NCBI GenBank assembly: GCA_026545765.1
Contig: CM048844.1
Coordinates: forward strand, 67,226,035 to 67,290,034
Length of the DNA stretch: 64,000 nucleotides
Direction: 5' to 3'
From: Plantago major
Lineage: Eukaryota; Streptophyta; Magnoliopsida; Lamiales; Plantaginaceae
The translations under genes were made by a program, and so were the position numbers. Below the pieces are notes generated by a model. It was not told the DNA's origin and ran no database searches. It saw nothing but the letters and a program-made list of their open reading frames with translations. This document shows, piece by piece, positions 25,901 through 37,421 of the stretch. The stretch's first letter is position 1; each line of letters begins with the position of its first letter.

Positions 25901-28455
25901 ATTTTTATTGACAAATCATATATCTGAGATGTCAATTTCCTCTGTTGGAGGCTCAGATGTTTGTCTCACAGAAACTTGTGCAGTTTCTGGAATCTTTTCT
26001 TGTGATGAAGGCCTTGATGCCTCATCAATTTCCATATGTTGTGAAGATTGAGTGGGCAACTCCTCAACAACTTCTACTTCTTTTTGAACCTGTTAAGTAG
26101 AATGTGTTAGTCAAAAAAAAAAAATGATCAGAGATTATTCTTTGAGGAGTGGAAATATCTGATTGAAATACCTTCTCTAGAGAAGGTTCAGATACTTGTT
26201 CCTCAGAGGCCTTGGAAGCCTCTGGATTCTTCTCTGAAGAGATAGACTTTTCAGTCTCTTCATTTTTCTTCTCAGTTGGAGCCTATTAGAAACAAACACT
26301 TATTAGTCAAGTGTATCAACGAATATCTGAAAAATTATATCTTAAGGAACTCTCTATCACCTGTAGCACAGGCTCAGATTCCTTAAGTTGTAAGGGTGTG
26401 GAAGCCTCATTCTCAGTTTCTGAGGCAAGCTTCTCAGCTTCCTCTTGTTCTCGTGTTTCTAATTCAGCCTGTAACAAAGAAATTCTATTAAATAACAAGA
26501 TTATGTGGCACAAAATATCACAAGTAGAGAGTTAAACCATTCAGATACTTGAGCAATGTCAGGCTGATTGGTCTCTGAAACTTGTGACCCTTCTATGCGT
26601 TGGTCTTGTTGTTCCATTTCATCTTCTTTGTTTGATGTTTCAGGTACTTCAGACCTTGCCTGAGTATGCAACTCAGTTGCCTCCACTAGTTGATCATTCT
26701 GAGCAGATGTCTCATTTTGATCCCTCTCATTGAGTTGGGGAACCTGCTCTTTTGCAGGATTTTCTTCAGCAATGAAAGATGCTGGTATCTGCAGCTCAAG
26801 TACCATTTCAGCAGTATCCTTATCTGGCTGTTGTGGTTGTTGTGCTTGAGACAGACTGTTGAGTGTTGAGGCAATGGCAGTATCCTCTGACACTAAGTTA
26901 TCACTCATCAGAGCATCTTCAATATGCTTTAGTCTTTCTTGCTCTGATGGTGTAATTTGTCCAGTTACCTTGGACTAAGTTGCTTCTTCAGCAACCTTTG
27001 AAACAGGTGCTTGTTCAGCAACCTGTGGTGTAGGTTCTTCTTCAGATACCTCTACACCAGTTACCTTTTCAGTAACCTTAGCCCTTTTTGATTTTTCTAG
27101 GACTTGAGAGATGACTAATTCATCATCTTCATCACCAGAGCTCTCATCAGCATTGGGAACTGATTAGTCCATAATTCTGCGGTTTCTGCAGATAGGGCTT
27201 GGTATCTGTCACTACTTTCTTTAGCAGCATTGATGAGTTCATCAGCAAGGCTTTCGGCAATAGTCTTAACATTTCTGAAAGCACTTTCTCTTGCTGAGTC
27301 TACTTGTTTAGTAGTCTATACCTCTTTCGCAGCATTGATGAGTTCATCTGCATTGATGAGTTCATCTACAGCGACGGCAGGTATCTGGGAATCGACAACC
27401 TCAATGGGTGTGCCTTCTAATTTGCCAGCAGACTTCTTCCGTGAAGTTCTGGGCTTCTTGGTCGCAACTTTTCCCTCAGATACCTCTTTAGTCTTTCGCT
27501 TCTTAGAACCTTTCTGAGATCCAGTAACCTTTTTCATCATGTTTGTATACTCATACTTGTAGAGTAGGTTACTGTTGACTATGTCTGCCTTCTCTCTGAG
27601 CTCAATGCCAAGCTTTTCCAGCAAGTAGCATATCTTTAGACCATAGCTTACTGTGGTCTTTGGCTCAGCAAGTCCTTTAGCGATTGTAGGCTCAAAGCTT
27701 TGAATTTTCTTCACAAATTTCATGAAGGCGTACTTTCCCCAATTGAAAGGGTTTTTCAGCCTTTTGTCTTGTTGTTGCAACAAGAACATCATCATCCAAC
27801 GTTCTTGGCTTATCTGGTCAGCACCTCCTTGTAGACCATCAAAGCATCTGTGAAGAATGCATGCCAATACATCCCAGTGAACCAGCAGATGTTTGGTTCT
27901 GATGTCAGCAAGCTTGAAATCAGTGGGTGTATCTGATTTTTCAAGATCACACACATCACTGTACAATTGTTTTACACCTTCAAGGAGATCATCATCCTTG
28001 GTGTCTATTTCAAAATCCTTTCCAAGATTTTGAAGATCAAACAACTTGCAGAAAGTTGTTGAATCCAGAAGGATTTTCTTTCCTTGGACTGACGTTTTTA
28101 TAGACACTATTGCAGTGCCTTCTGTAATATAGGATATAATCCTGGAGTTGTCGTAAAATTCCAGTACATCCAGTGAAGAGACTCCACTGGGAACAGCAGA
28201 TAAAAAACCTTTGATTTGTGCCTTTTCAAGCATGTCAAGGATTAACTTCCTGTCGACTTGACTTTTAATAGCAGCCGTCAGGTACTCCTCAATCATGGCA
28301 CCACCCCAAATCATTCTGTGATTTGAAGTCCAATGATCGGGATTGAAGTTCCCTACCAATCGATTGTTAATAACTACCAACTTTGGTGCTTGATTTTTAG
28401 CAATACCAGTGGTAGTATTTTGGGATTTCTGGGTAGTTGATCGTTTGGGGGCCAT
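22990..28455 (-). mobile_element. Extra coding region of nested copia (fossil)
   Basis: This block of about 5.5 kb lies downstream of RNase H. The first open stretch (27,316-28,455, 379 codons, start [11 protein letters not shown]) looks like the uncharacterised 'putative plant transposon protein' domain. The following open stretches (about 26.5-26.9, 25.3-25.9, 24.2-25.3 and 23.0-23.9 kb) are acidic, Glu/Gln/Ser-rich and coiled-coil-like. They are separated by short AT-rich gaps whose edges look like intron borders. SIRE-type elements are known for an extra 3' frame, sometimes called env-like, but this one is unusually long and I see no membrane segments. Whether it is one gene and whether it is whole is undecided. 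Confidence 0.55.
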
Positions 28456-28732
28456 CTCTTTATATAGCGTGAGTTTTTCGAAGGTCCGTGGACAAGGTCT
28501 TTTGTTCTTCTTGGGATCTGTTGTTTTGGCACAAATCTTTTTGGTTCTTAAAAAGAAACAGTTTGAGAAAGTTCAATTGGCCGAAATGAATTTCTAGACT
28601 CGCGAATTTATCAACATCAAGGTCGTTTGATTCCAATCGAATTTCAAATGGAGGAAATCCAAAGAGATTTACAGTTAGAGAGATCTCGACAACAGGACTT
28701 TCTATATCCACTTATTTTTCAGGAGTATATTT

Positions 28733-28875
28733 CAGCCCAGGCACAACGACGCAATTATCAGGGGAGCGCTCTACCACTGAGCTAATAGCCCGTCGTGCGA
28801 GCCTCCCACTGGGGGCCCGCTATGCCAAAAGCGAGAACCAGCTAGCTCTGGGTTCGAGTGGCATTTCACCCCACC
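28733..28875 (-). other. Plastid-derived DNA (rrn16-trnI spacer, trnI exon, 23S piece)
   Basis: Read on the minus strand, 28,835 to 28,733 reproduces the plastid rrn16-trnI spacer end (TTTTGGCATAGCGGGCCCCC), the 5' exon of trnI-GAU and the start of its intron. Directly before it, about 28,832-28,875, lies a piece of plastid 23S rRNA (GAACCCAGAGCTAGCTGGTT). These two parts are kilobases apart in the plastid rRNA operon, so this is a rearranged nuclear plastid insertion. They join over a few shared bases (GAG/CTC). It sits between the end of pol and the extra coding region of the copia element. Confidence 0.8.
28755..28791 (-). pseudogene. trnI-GAU: trnI-GAU 5' exon, plastid-derived fragment
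   Basis: This 37-base 5' half of the split plastid tRNA-Ile(GAU) gene reads GGGCTATTAGCTCAGTGG onward and has one visible change (GCGCTC for GCGCGC). The intron start follows, but the 3' exon is absent, so it cannot give a tRNA. Confidence 0.8.
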
Positions 28876-29005
28876 CCTATCTATAATTATGTGGATATGC
28901 TAGCTATGGAAAAAATGGTAAATAGAAAATATTTGCATTGGAAAAGTTTGTAGGAAACTTCGCCGAGAGTTCTATTACTATTAATGGGTGGCTGTGAATT
29001 AATCA

Positions 29006-29095
<90 letters not shown>

Positions 29096-29201
29096 CTAAT
29101 TTGGGAGCAGAGATTTGCAGAGAAAATAGAAGAAAGAAATTTGCTATTCTTGTGCAAGTCGGAATGTTGGATTAGGCGAAAGTGAATTCTTTTGCCAAAA
29201 T

Positions 29202-29216
29202 CCTATATATATAGCA
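29202..29216 (-). promoter_or_regulatory. TATA-like site ahead of the extra copia region
   Basis: A TATATATAGGA-type sequence on the minus strand lies about 750 bases upstream of the 379-codon frame, in a non-coding stretch (28,460-29,640) between pol and the extra region. It could be an internal promoter; composition alone supports this only weakly. Confidence 0.25.
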
Positions 29217-29707
29217 ATGTAATCTCAACAGTCACATACATACAAATTAATTTTGTGTGTAGTTATCTGTGTATTGCAGACAGGCGTGGGTAAAAGCTTG
29301 TTCGGCATTAAATGCATAGTGGGCCCTGTCTGAATTTCAACAGTCCACTATTTACTGAGAGTTAATCTCTGCCGTAAAGATCAATCGCCCATTTCATCAA
29401 GGGTCACCATTAGTTCTTTAGCAATGATCACAATCAACAATTGTAATTGTGCCCATTTAATGAATTTTGGCTATTAGCTATCTGAGTCACGTTTCTATGT
29501 GAATGAGAACACTGTTGTATCCGATTCTATCTTATACTTGTTGTCTTTTCAAAGTTTTTCACAAAGATAGAAATAATTCAAATTTCAAGATAGTAGTTAA
29601 CTGTAGACAGTTGTACTATTCTCTTTTGTGTTCCCCCCTCACTGAGTGATCTAGATATCTGAGTACCCGTCTCAGAGATCTTTAAATAGTTATTTTACCC
29701 CTTGGTT

Positions 29708-29797
29708 TCTGGATACCCGTTCCAGATTCCTCTTCTCTGGATACCCGTTCCAGATTTCTCTTCTCTGGATACCCATTCCAGATTTCTCTTCTCTCTC
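29708..29797. repeat. Three-copy 28-bp tandem repeat
   Basis: Three near-identical units of CTGGATACCCGTTCCAGA plus a CT-rich tail lie just downstream of the copia RNase H. Each unit contains a CTGGA...TCCAG inverted repeat. Confidence 0.85.
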
Positions 29798-29829
29798 CTT
29801 CGATATCTTCTTCAGATATCTGAACTTAT

Positions 29830-32800
29830 TCAGTTCTTAGGTAGCTCCATTAGTCCAAGACTGTGTCTTAAGGCTAAGAATCTACTTTCTTGTAGTGGCT
29901 TAGTGAAGATATCTGCAAGTTGGTCTTCAGTGCCAATCTTGAGTAACTCTATATTGCCTTTTTCAACATGGTCTCTGATGAACTGGTGTCTAACATCAAT
30001 GTGCTTTGTTCTAGCATGAAACTTAGGATTCTGAGTTATGGCAATAGCACTTGTGTTGTCACAGAAAATGGGAGTTTTCTCTTCATTGAGTCCATAGTCT
30101 CTGAGTTGTTGTTGTATCCACAATATCTATGAAGCACAACACCCATCAGCAATATATTCAGCCTCTGTGGTAGATGTAGCAATTGAGTTTTGTTTCTTGA
30201 TGAACCATGATATTAGTCTGGCACCAAGAAATTGACAAGTTCCTGAGGTGCTTTTCCTATCAAGCAATGATCCAGCATAGTCAGCATCTGAGTAGCCAAC
30301 CAAACTCAATCCACTTTTTTTGGATACCATAATCCAACTTCTACAGTACCCTTTACATACCTTAATATCTTCATAGCAATGTTGTAGTGTGATTGCATTG
30401 GATTTGTCTGAAATCTAGCACACACTCCAACTGCATATTGAATACAGTAGAGACCCAATCAATTTCCTATACTTGTGTTCTTCAACACTCTTGTCAGATT
30501 CAGTATAGGTCATTTTGGTTCCAATGCTCATAGGTATCTTAGCATTCTTTTCAGAAGGCTTTAGATTGAACTTGTTGAGCATGTCTTTTGCATACTTTGT
30601 TTGACTAATGAATATTCCATCATTGAGTTGCTTGACTTGCAGCCCTAGGAAGTAATTCAATTCTCCCATCATGCTCATCTCGAATTTCCATTTCATGAGT
30701 TCAGCAAAGTCCTCACAAAGTTGCTTGTCCTTAGATCCAAATATAATGTCATCAACATAAACTTGAACTAAAAGCAGTTTCCCATCATGGTTCAATGTGA
30801 AGAGTATTTTATCAACATCTCCTTTCTTAAAACCACTTTTTAGTAGGTATTTGGCCAATGTATATCATACCATGCTCTGGGAGCTTGTTTCAGCCCATAC
30901 AGAGCTTTCTGTAGCTTATAGACCATCCTACTTTCTGAGGAAACTTCAAAACCTGGTGGTTGCTCAACATAGACTTCCTCAGCAAGTTCACCATTTAGAA
31001 ATGCACTCTTGACATCCATTTGATAAACTGTAAAGTCATTATGAGCTGCAAAGGCTAGGAAGAGTCTTATAGCATCCAATCTTGCAACTGGTGCATAAGA
31101 TTCATCAAAATCTAGTCCTTCAGTCTGGGTGAATCCTTTGGCAACCAACCTAGCTTTGTTTCTGGTTATTTCACCAGACTCATTCATTTTGTTTCTGAAA
31201 ACCCACTTGATTCCGATTACAGATATTCCGTTAACAAATGGAACCAGTTTCCAGACTTTATTTCTCTCAAATTGATCCAACTCTTCTTGCATTGCAGAGA
31301 TCCAATCCTGATCTTTTAATGCTTCTTCTATAGTCTTTGGTTCAATGTTTGAGATGAAACATCCATAGAGACAATTTGCATTTTCAGCGATTGCTCTTCT
31401 AGTTCTAACTCCTTAGTCTATGGGACCAATCACATCCTTTAATTTGCAGGATGATTTCTTATCCATTTCATAATGGGTTTTGAACTAGCAGAATCAATAT
31501 CATTTTGATTTGAATGTGAATCAATATGATCTTGATGAGATACTTGTGCAGTATCTGAGATATCTGACATATGGGAAATGCCATGGATATCTGACACTTC
31601 TTCAGTGTTAGAGATATCTGGGACTTGCATTTCAGCAATCTCGTTTTCAGATACCTCTTCATGATGAAGGTTCTCAGTAACCTGTTCCATTTCTGGAGTT
31701 CTCATAGGAAATTCTTCATCATGTCTTAGAGTCATCTGGTTGTTACTAAGCATAGGTTGCTTTTCATCGTCAGACTCATCCTCTATTTGAATGATAGAAT
31801 TGTTTCCTTCTGAGGATCCTTTTTCAGAATCTTTAATCATTAGTTCTTTGAACCTATCTGAGAGATCATCATTCAAGAGTACTTTCTTGTTTCCTTCATA
31901 GAACACTACATGAATAGATTCTTCGATCTTTTGCGTTCTTTTGCTGTAGATTCTGTAGGCTTGGCTATTCAGAGAATAACCAAGAAATACTCCTTCATCT
32001 ACCTTTGGTTGAAATGTTCTCAAGTATTCTTTTCCATTGTTAAGAACGAAACATCTGCAACCAAACACCCTTAGATGTTTGATACTAGGGGGTCTACCAC
32101 TGAAAAGCTCGTAAGGAGTTTTGTCATGGTGTTTGTTAATCAGACATCTATTCTAAGTGGAGTATGATGTGTTTACAGTTTCAACCCAATAGATTTCACT
32201 TATTTCAGTGTCAGCAAGCATTGTTCTTGCTGCTTCTTTCAGGGTCCTATTCTTTCTTTCAGCAACACCATTTTGTTGTGGTGTCCTTACAGAAGATAGT
32301 TGATGTTGTATACATTTGCAAGTACAAATCTCTTTGATGTACTGGTTCACAAACTCATAGTGCATTCAGATTCTGAGATACCTTGTCATTTTTCATGACT
32401 TCGAGCTTATTCAGCAAGTTAGGTATCTCAACCCTTGCGTCAGATTTGTGTTTGAGAAAGACAACCCAAGTGAATCTTGAGTAATCATCAACAACAACCA
32501 GACCATACTTCTTTCCTGCATAACTAGTTACTGAGGATTCAAACAGATCCATATGTAACATTTGCAGTGGAATGTCTAGTTTTAGACTTGAAAGATGTTT
32601 TGGATTGTTTTCCCATTTGACAAGCTGAGCATACACCTTCTTTTCTATATGCCATTTTGGGTAAACCAACCAGCAACTCTTTCTTGGCTAGCTTATTCAG
32701 AGTTTTGAAATTCAAGTGACTCATTCTTTTATGCCATAACTAATTTTCTTCAGTGTGGCCAAATTGACTCACCATGAGTCATTCTTCGGTTGTGGCGGAT

Positions 32801-33160
32801 GCCCAATCAGCAACATAAAGATTTTCTTTACGCCTTACAACCAAGACTGTCTGCTTTGACTCATTGTCAATCACTTTACATAGTTTTGACTTGATCTTGA
32901 CAGTGTACCCTTTGTCTACTAGTTGACTCATGCTTAGGAGATTATATTTCAATCCCTTTACATGAAGTACTTCAGAAATTGTAAGGGCTCCAAACTTCAA
33001 ATTGCCAAAACCTATGGTTGGATTTTCATCTCCTCCAGCAAACCTGATAATTGGTCCATCATTGCAATTTTTGTAGTCAATCAGATTTGCTTTGTCTCCT
33101 GTCATGTGCTTCCCACATCCACTATCAAAATGCCACTTTGAATTAGTCTTTAGAGTGTTC
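29830..33160 (-). mobile_element. pol of nested copia (fossil)
   Basis: On the minus strand, in order: a protease region (HMTGDKANL near 33,100), GAG-pre-integrase, integrase (GLVVVDDYSRFTWVVFLK near 32,480), an acidic linker, RT ([19 protein letters not shown] near 31,000, and the YVDD box near 30,750) and RNase H (SYSDADYAG-like near 30,290, ending near 29,830). The domain order is that of Ty1/copia. It is broken at several points. Confidence 0.85.
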
Positions 33161-33179
33161 TCGCAAAAGCAGAAAGCGA

Positions 33180-35690
33180 GATTAGGTTCTCATACCAACA
33201 ATGGAACCATCTGGACTAAAGAATCTTCCAGTAGGAATCCATTTTTGAATGAATTTCTTAGGAACATTCTTTTGTCTAACAGGAACATAAGGAGGAATCC
33301 TAGTTAAATGATTAGTATCATTGTTGTTAAGAACTATTTTCTTCCTTGGTATGTTCCTTGGTGCTCCATTTGGTGCTTTCAGATACCTGTCAGGTTTCTG
33401 AGTCTGCTTCCTAGCAAACTTAGCTTTCCTAGCCAGATTTCTTCTAGCCCTGGTATTCAGATTTTCAGTGGCTTGATTTGCCTTCCACTTCTGATAATTG
33501 CTGTGAGTGATTCTAGCCTTTAACCATCGTTCTTGCTCTTGTTTGTATTCACGAGCAAGTTGTTTCCCGATGGCTTTATAGCCAATACCATTCCGAGCAC
33601 CTGATGCTGTCTGAGATCTCTTCTCAGCAGCTTTGCTAGTCTCTGGATGATCAATTTTCTTTCCAGAAAACGTGACATAGGAAAATTTGTCAGCTCCTGC
33701 AATTTTTCCTTTTTGGGAGACATAGCACTGTGGGTGATTACACTTCTCAGTGCTATGTTTCTTTTCAGAGACATTTCCAACAGTTTTCCTTTGGACTTGT
33801 TTTTCCCACAAAGGCTTGGTCGCAACTACCTTTCCTTTGTCAACAATCTTAGCTTTCTGACGATCATAGATTGTTTGGGAATCACCTTTGAGCAATCGAC
33901 AAACGTTCGTCCTTCATTACTCTTATGCAGTGGTGGGCTATGCGTGTGTGTCCAAGTCCTCTCTTTTCTGAAGGATCTCTTAAATAAGATTGTACTTCAG
34001 TAAGAGTGTCACTAGCTTTGGCATAAGATTGAAAGATAGTTCTTTCTTTTTGAGTTCCTTATTCTCAGAAAGAAGATCTTCACATTTCTTTTGAAGATTG
34101 GCCATTGATTCTTTATGTGACTTTACGGTCTCAGATATCTGAGCCTTGAGAAATGCATTTTCAGCATCCTTTTTCTCAGATATCTTGATTATTTGAGAAT
34201 TTTCCTTTACAAAAGAATTCTTTTCTTCTTCAAGGTTCTCGGCTTTAGCTCGGATCATTAGAAATTCTCTTTCGTAGAGATCAATTTCTCTTTTGAGTTT
34301 TTCCAGAACTTTGATTCCCTCTTCATCACTTTCATAAGTATAACAGGAAGTATGTGTTACCTCATCAGCCATTAGACAAGGTTCAATGTTGGAGATATCT
34401 GGAAAGATTTCTTCAACCATTCCACACACTTCTTTCTTCTTTTGACCAAAGTCAATTACTTCATGAGAGACACCGCACATTTCTGGGGAAGGCAGTGTGG
34501 AATCATCTGAATCCTCATCCTCAGAATCAGATTCAATATCTAGAGCATCCAGTTGGATTTGAATCTTTTTCCTTTCTTCAGTGAGCATAGCTCTCCGACT
34601 TCTTTTGAAGATTCTTCTGTCTTTCTTGTCACTTGTCTTTAGTTTGTTGAAGGCAGGGCAATCCTTCTTGAAATGACCAGGTTTCTGACAATTGAAACAG
34701 ATATTGTTTTCGATTTCTGCTTCCTTAGTACTTGATGCTTTCTGAGCCGACTTGTTCAGCGAACTTTGCATATTTTTGTACTGGTGGTAGTTTGAGCCTA
34801 GATGCTTTTTCAACTTCTCTTTGGCTTTTCGTCTCTCAATTTCTCGACTGACATATTTTTCCATTTGCTTTACAGCAAGAGCATCCTCAGTCACCTCATT
34901 GCCTTTCTTCTTTTCAGAAGTTCCTTGAGCAACTAGAGAAACATTCTGCAATTTCTCAGTTGTTTGTTCTCTCTGAGTTGTCTCATAGTCAACAGTGGCA
35001 AGGTGAGAGAAAAGTTCCACAGGAGTGATATTTGGCATTCCTTGGTTAAAGTAGAAAAACTTTGTGTGTTCCCAGTTATGATTTAGACTTCTCACAATAG
35101 TCTTAATCTTTTCTGACTGGGTATATCTATTACTCTCACCAAGTGCAGCCATGTCACTCATAAGTGTTGTAAACTGGAAATCTAGTTCTTCAAGAGTCTC
35201 AGTGGGACCTTGTTTAAAGTTTTGGAATTTGAGCTTCAAAACTTCGAACTTGTTTTCCTTTGTTTTGTCAGTGCCGGCACAGATTTCTTCAATCAATTGC
35301 CAGGCCACTTTCGCCGTTTTTGCACTCCACAGTTTACACTATATGTGCTCTAGAGTAGAACATATGATGATATTACAAGCCTGACCATCCAGTCGATTTC
35401 TCTTGGCATCTTCCGATGTCCAGAGCTCTCTGGGCTTTGGTTCGTAAATAACTTGACTGGTAGGTCTCCCCTTCGGTTGACGATACATGCAGAAAGACCC
35501 ATCGCTTTGTTCTCTGTCTCTACCAATAGAAACCTCTATGACTTGCTTGAGTTGTTGAATGACTAGTGGGCCATTCTTTATTACTTCGATCATTTCATCA
35601 CTGATGGCTTCTAGGTGGAGCATCATGTTGCTCTTCCATTTTTCATAATTCTCTGGCTTCAGAATTGGGGCGTCACTTAAAGACATCCTG
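33180..35690 (-). mobile_element. gag of nested copia (fossil)
   Basis: The N-terminal part starts MSLSDAPILKPENYEKWK near 35,686. The capsid-like region follows, then the CCHC knuckle CFNCQKPGHFKKDC near 34,700, an acidic segment (SDSEDEDSDD), a coiled-coil-like stretch and a basic C-terminus ending near 33,182. It is nearly whole, with a few breaks. Confidence 0.8.
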
Positions 35691-35790
35691 CAGCAAACAC
35701 ACTAAACAAACAAATCAAGTGTAGGTGAAAAGCAGTTAGTGGGCACTTATCTAGGATCTAAGTTCAGTGCATAAGGCCTGAGAACCTCCT

Positions 35791-35802
35791 ACTCTGATAC
35801 CA
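35791..35802 (-). other. Primer binding site of nested copia
   Basis: TGGTATCAGAGT on the minus strand, two bases inside the 5' LTR, complements the 3' end of plant initiator tRNA-Met. This is the usual primer of plant copia elements and fixes the element's orientation. Confidence 0.85.
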
Positions 35803-35804
35803 CT

Positions 35805-37421
35805 TGTTGGTCCAGATAACGGCAAAGTAAAAGACTAGAGTGGGGGGGGGGGTGAATAGTCTTTTAAACTTGTCGATAAACACAGTTTCTCAGATATCTG
35901 TGAAGATATCTGGTACATAATTTCAGAGAGCGGAAGACTTTTCTATGATAAGTGCACGTGCTCAGCAAGATGAGTGTAAGTACTTTGCAAGATAAGTAAA
36001 GCAAGTAATAAACTGCAGAAAGTAAATAACACAAATCTTTTTATAGTGGTATCTGAAGGTGGCGTAATCCTTCAACTAATCCACTTCGGCCTTTCTCAGA
36101 CCTAGAATCCACTAAGACAGATAAATGAGGTAACCTTACAGATATCTTCTCTTGATTCCTAAATACACTAGGTTCCCAACCAAGTGTTCCCCCTGAGTTA
36201 TTCCCCGGCTTTCATAGCCAAGTACTTCATGTACTCAGAAACCTTTTGAGTTGTTCCTTAGTTTTCCAAACTAAGTACTTCCTATGCTCAATAACCTTGG
36301 AATTATTCCTTAGTTACCCAAACTAAGTACTTCCTGTAATACACGCCGTTTAAGGTGTTGGTTAAGGTAAATTGTCAGGTGAGCTTCTTTAATAACTTGT
36401 TCAGTTATTCAGATAGCTCTATGAATCAAGTATACTTAATACACTTTGCAATGTATGGTATCTTGTTCTCTACTGACCCAAGCCTATGATAAGTGTTCAA
36501 GAGAATGAAAGTCAGATACGAAATCTTAGTTCAACTCTTTCACAAATAATAATGCTCGTTAAGGATCAGGACACTTAGAACTTTTGTGCTACTTAGAATC
36601 AAGAGCTTTGGTCGCAACAGAAAGCTTGATGGTAAGTAGTTTGCTTGAGAGAGCTTGTGAGAATATTCAGTATGTAGTTCTGTGTTGTGTGTGTTTTCAA
36701 GCAGTCTAAGTGTTGATATTTATAGATGAATTTGAGTGTCGTTTGAATAGTATCCGTTAGGCTTAAATCAAATTCAAACTATTGATATCTGAGTATAGTA
36801 CTGTTGCAGGTTTGTCTTCTTCTTCAGAAGCTACCATTTTTGTTCAGACATTTCTGTCCGCGCATTTAATGCACTGTACTATACTTTCTCCTGTAGTGCC
36901 AACGGAACTATGCAAGCTTTCTGAGGCTTTGCACGTTCTTTTCCAGAGATCATCACAGCTCCAGATACCACTTTGTTGAAACAACTTGTTATTATATATT
37001 TCTTTTTCAGAAGCATATTTTATGTCCAAGGTATCTGAGTGTAGATATCTGTGGGCACTTTCCTCGTCTCAGAAACCTTTTATTATCAGATATCTTTTGC
37101 AACACTTGTGTTTCGAAACAATTGTTTCTTCAAGATATCTGGACATAGGTATCTGAAAAACCCTTGTCTTCAGCAATCTTGAGCAGTCTTCAAATCTTCA
37201 AATCCGTTGAACTTTTCCTGCTGGATGCCTTCTTCTTGGTCTTTTTCAGAAAATAAAAATTACATTTCGAGACCTAACATCCTATACAAGATTTGCTAGA
37301 CTATCATACTTAGTGAGTTCCTCTTTTATAGTGTTCAAGTGAACCAAGAGTACTAATTACCTTTCTGAGCTAAGATAAGTCATTAGGTTGCTGATCAAAA
37401 TCTAAACAGATATTCCAAACA
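35805..37421 (-). repeat. 5' LTR of nested copia
   Basis: It has the same length as the 3' LTR (1,617 bp) and ends CA before the GGCTC duplication. Confidence 0.9.

Noticed and set aside
28755-28791. A working tRNA-Ile gene
   Set aside because: Only the 5' exon of a split plastid tRNA is present, next to a misplaced 23S rRNA piece; the 3' half is missing.
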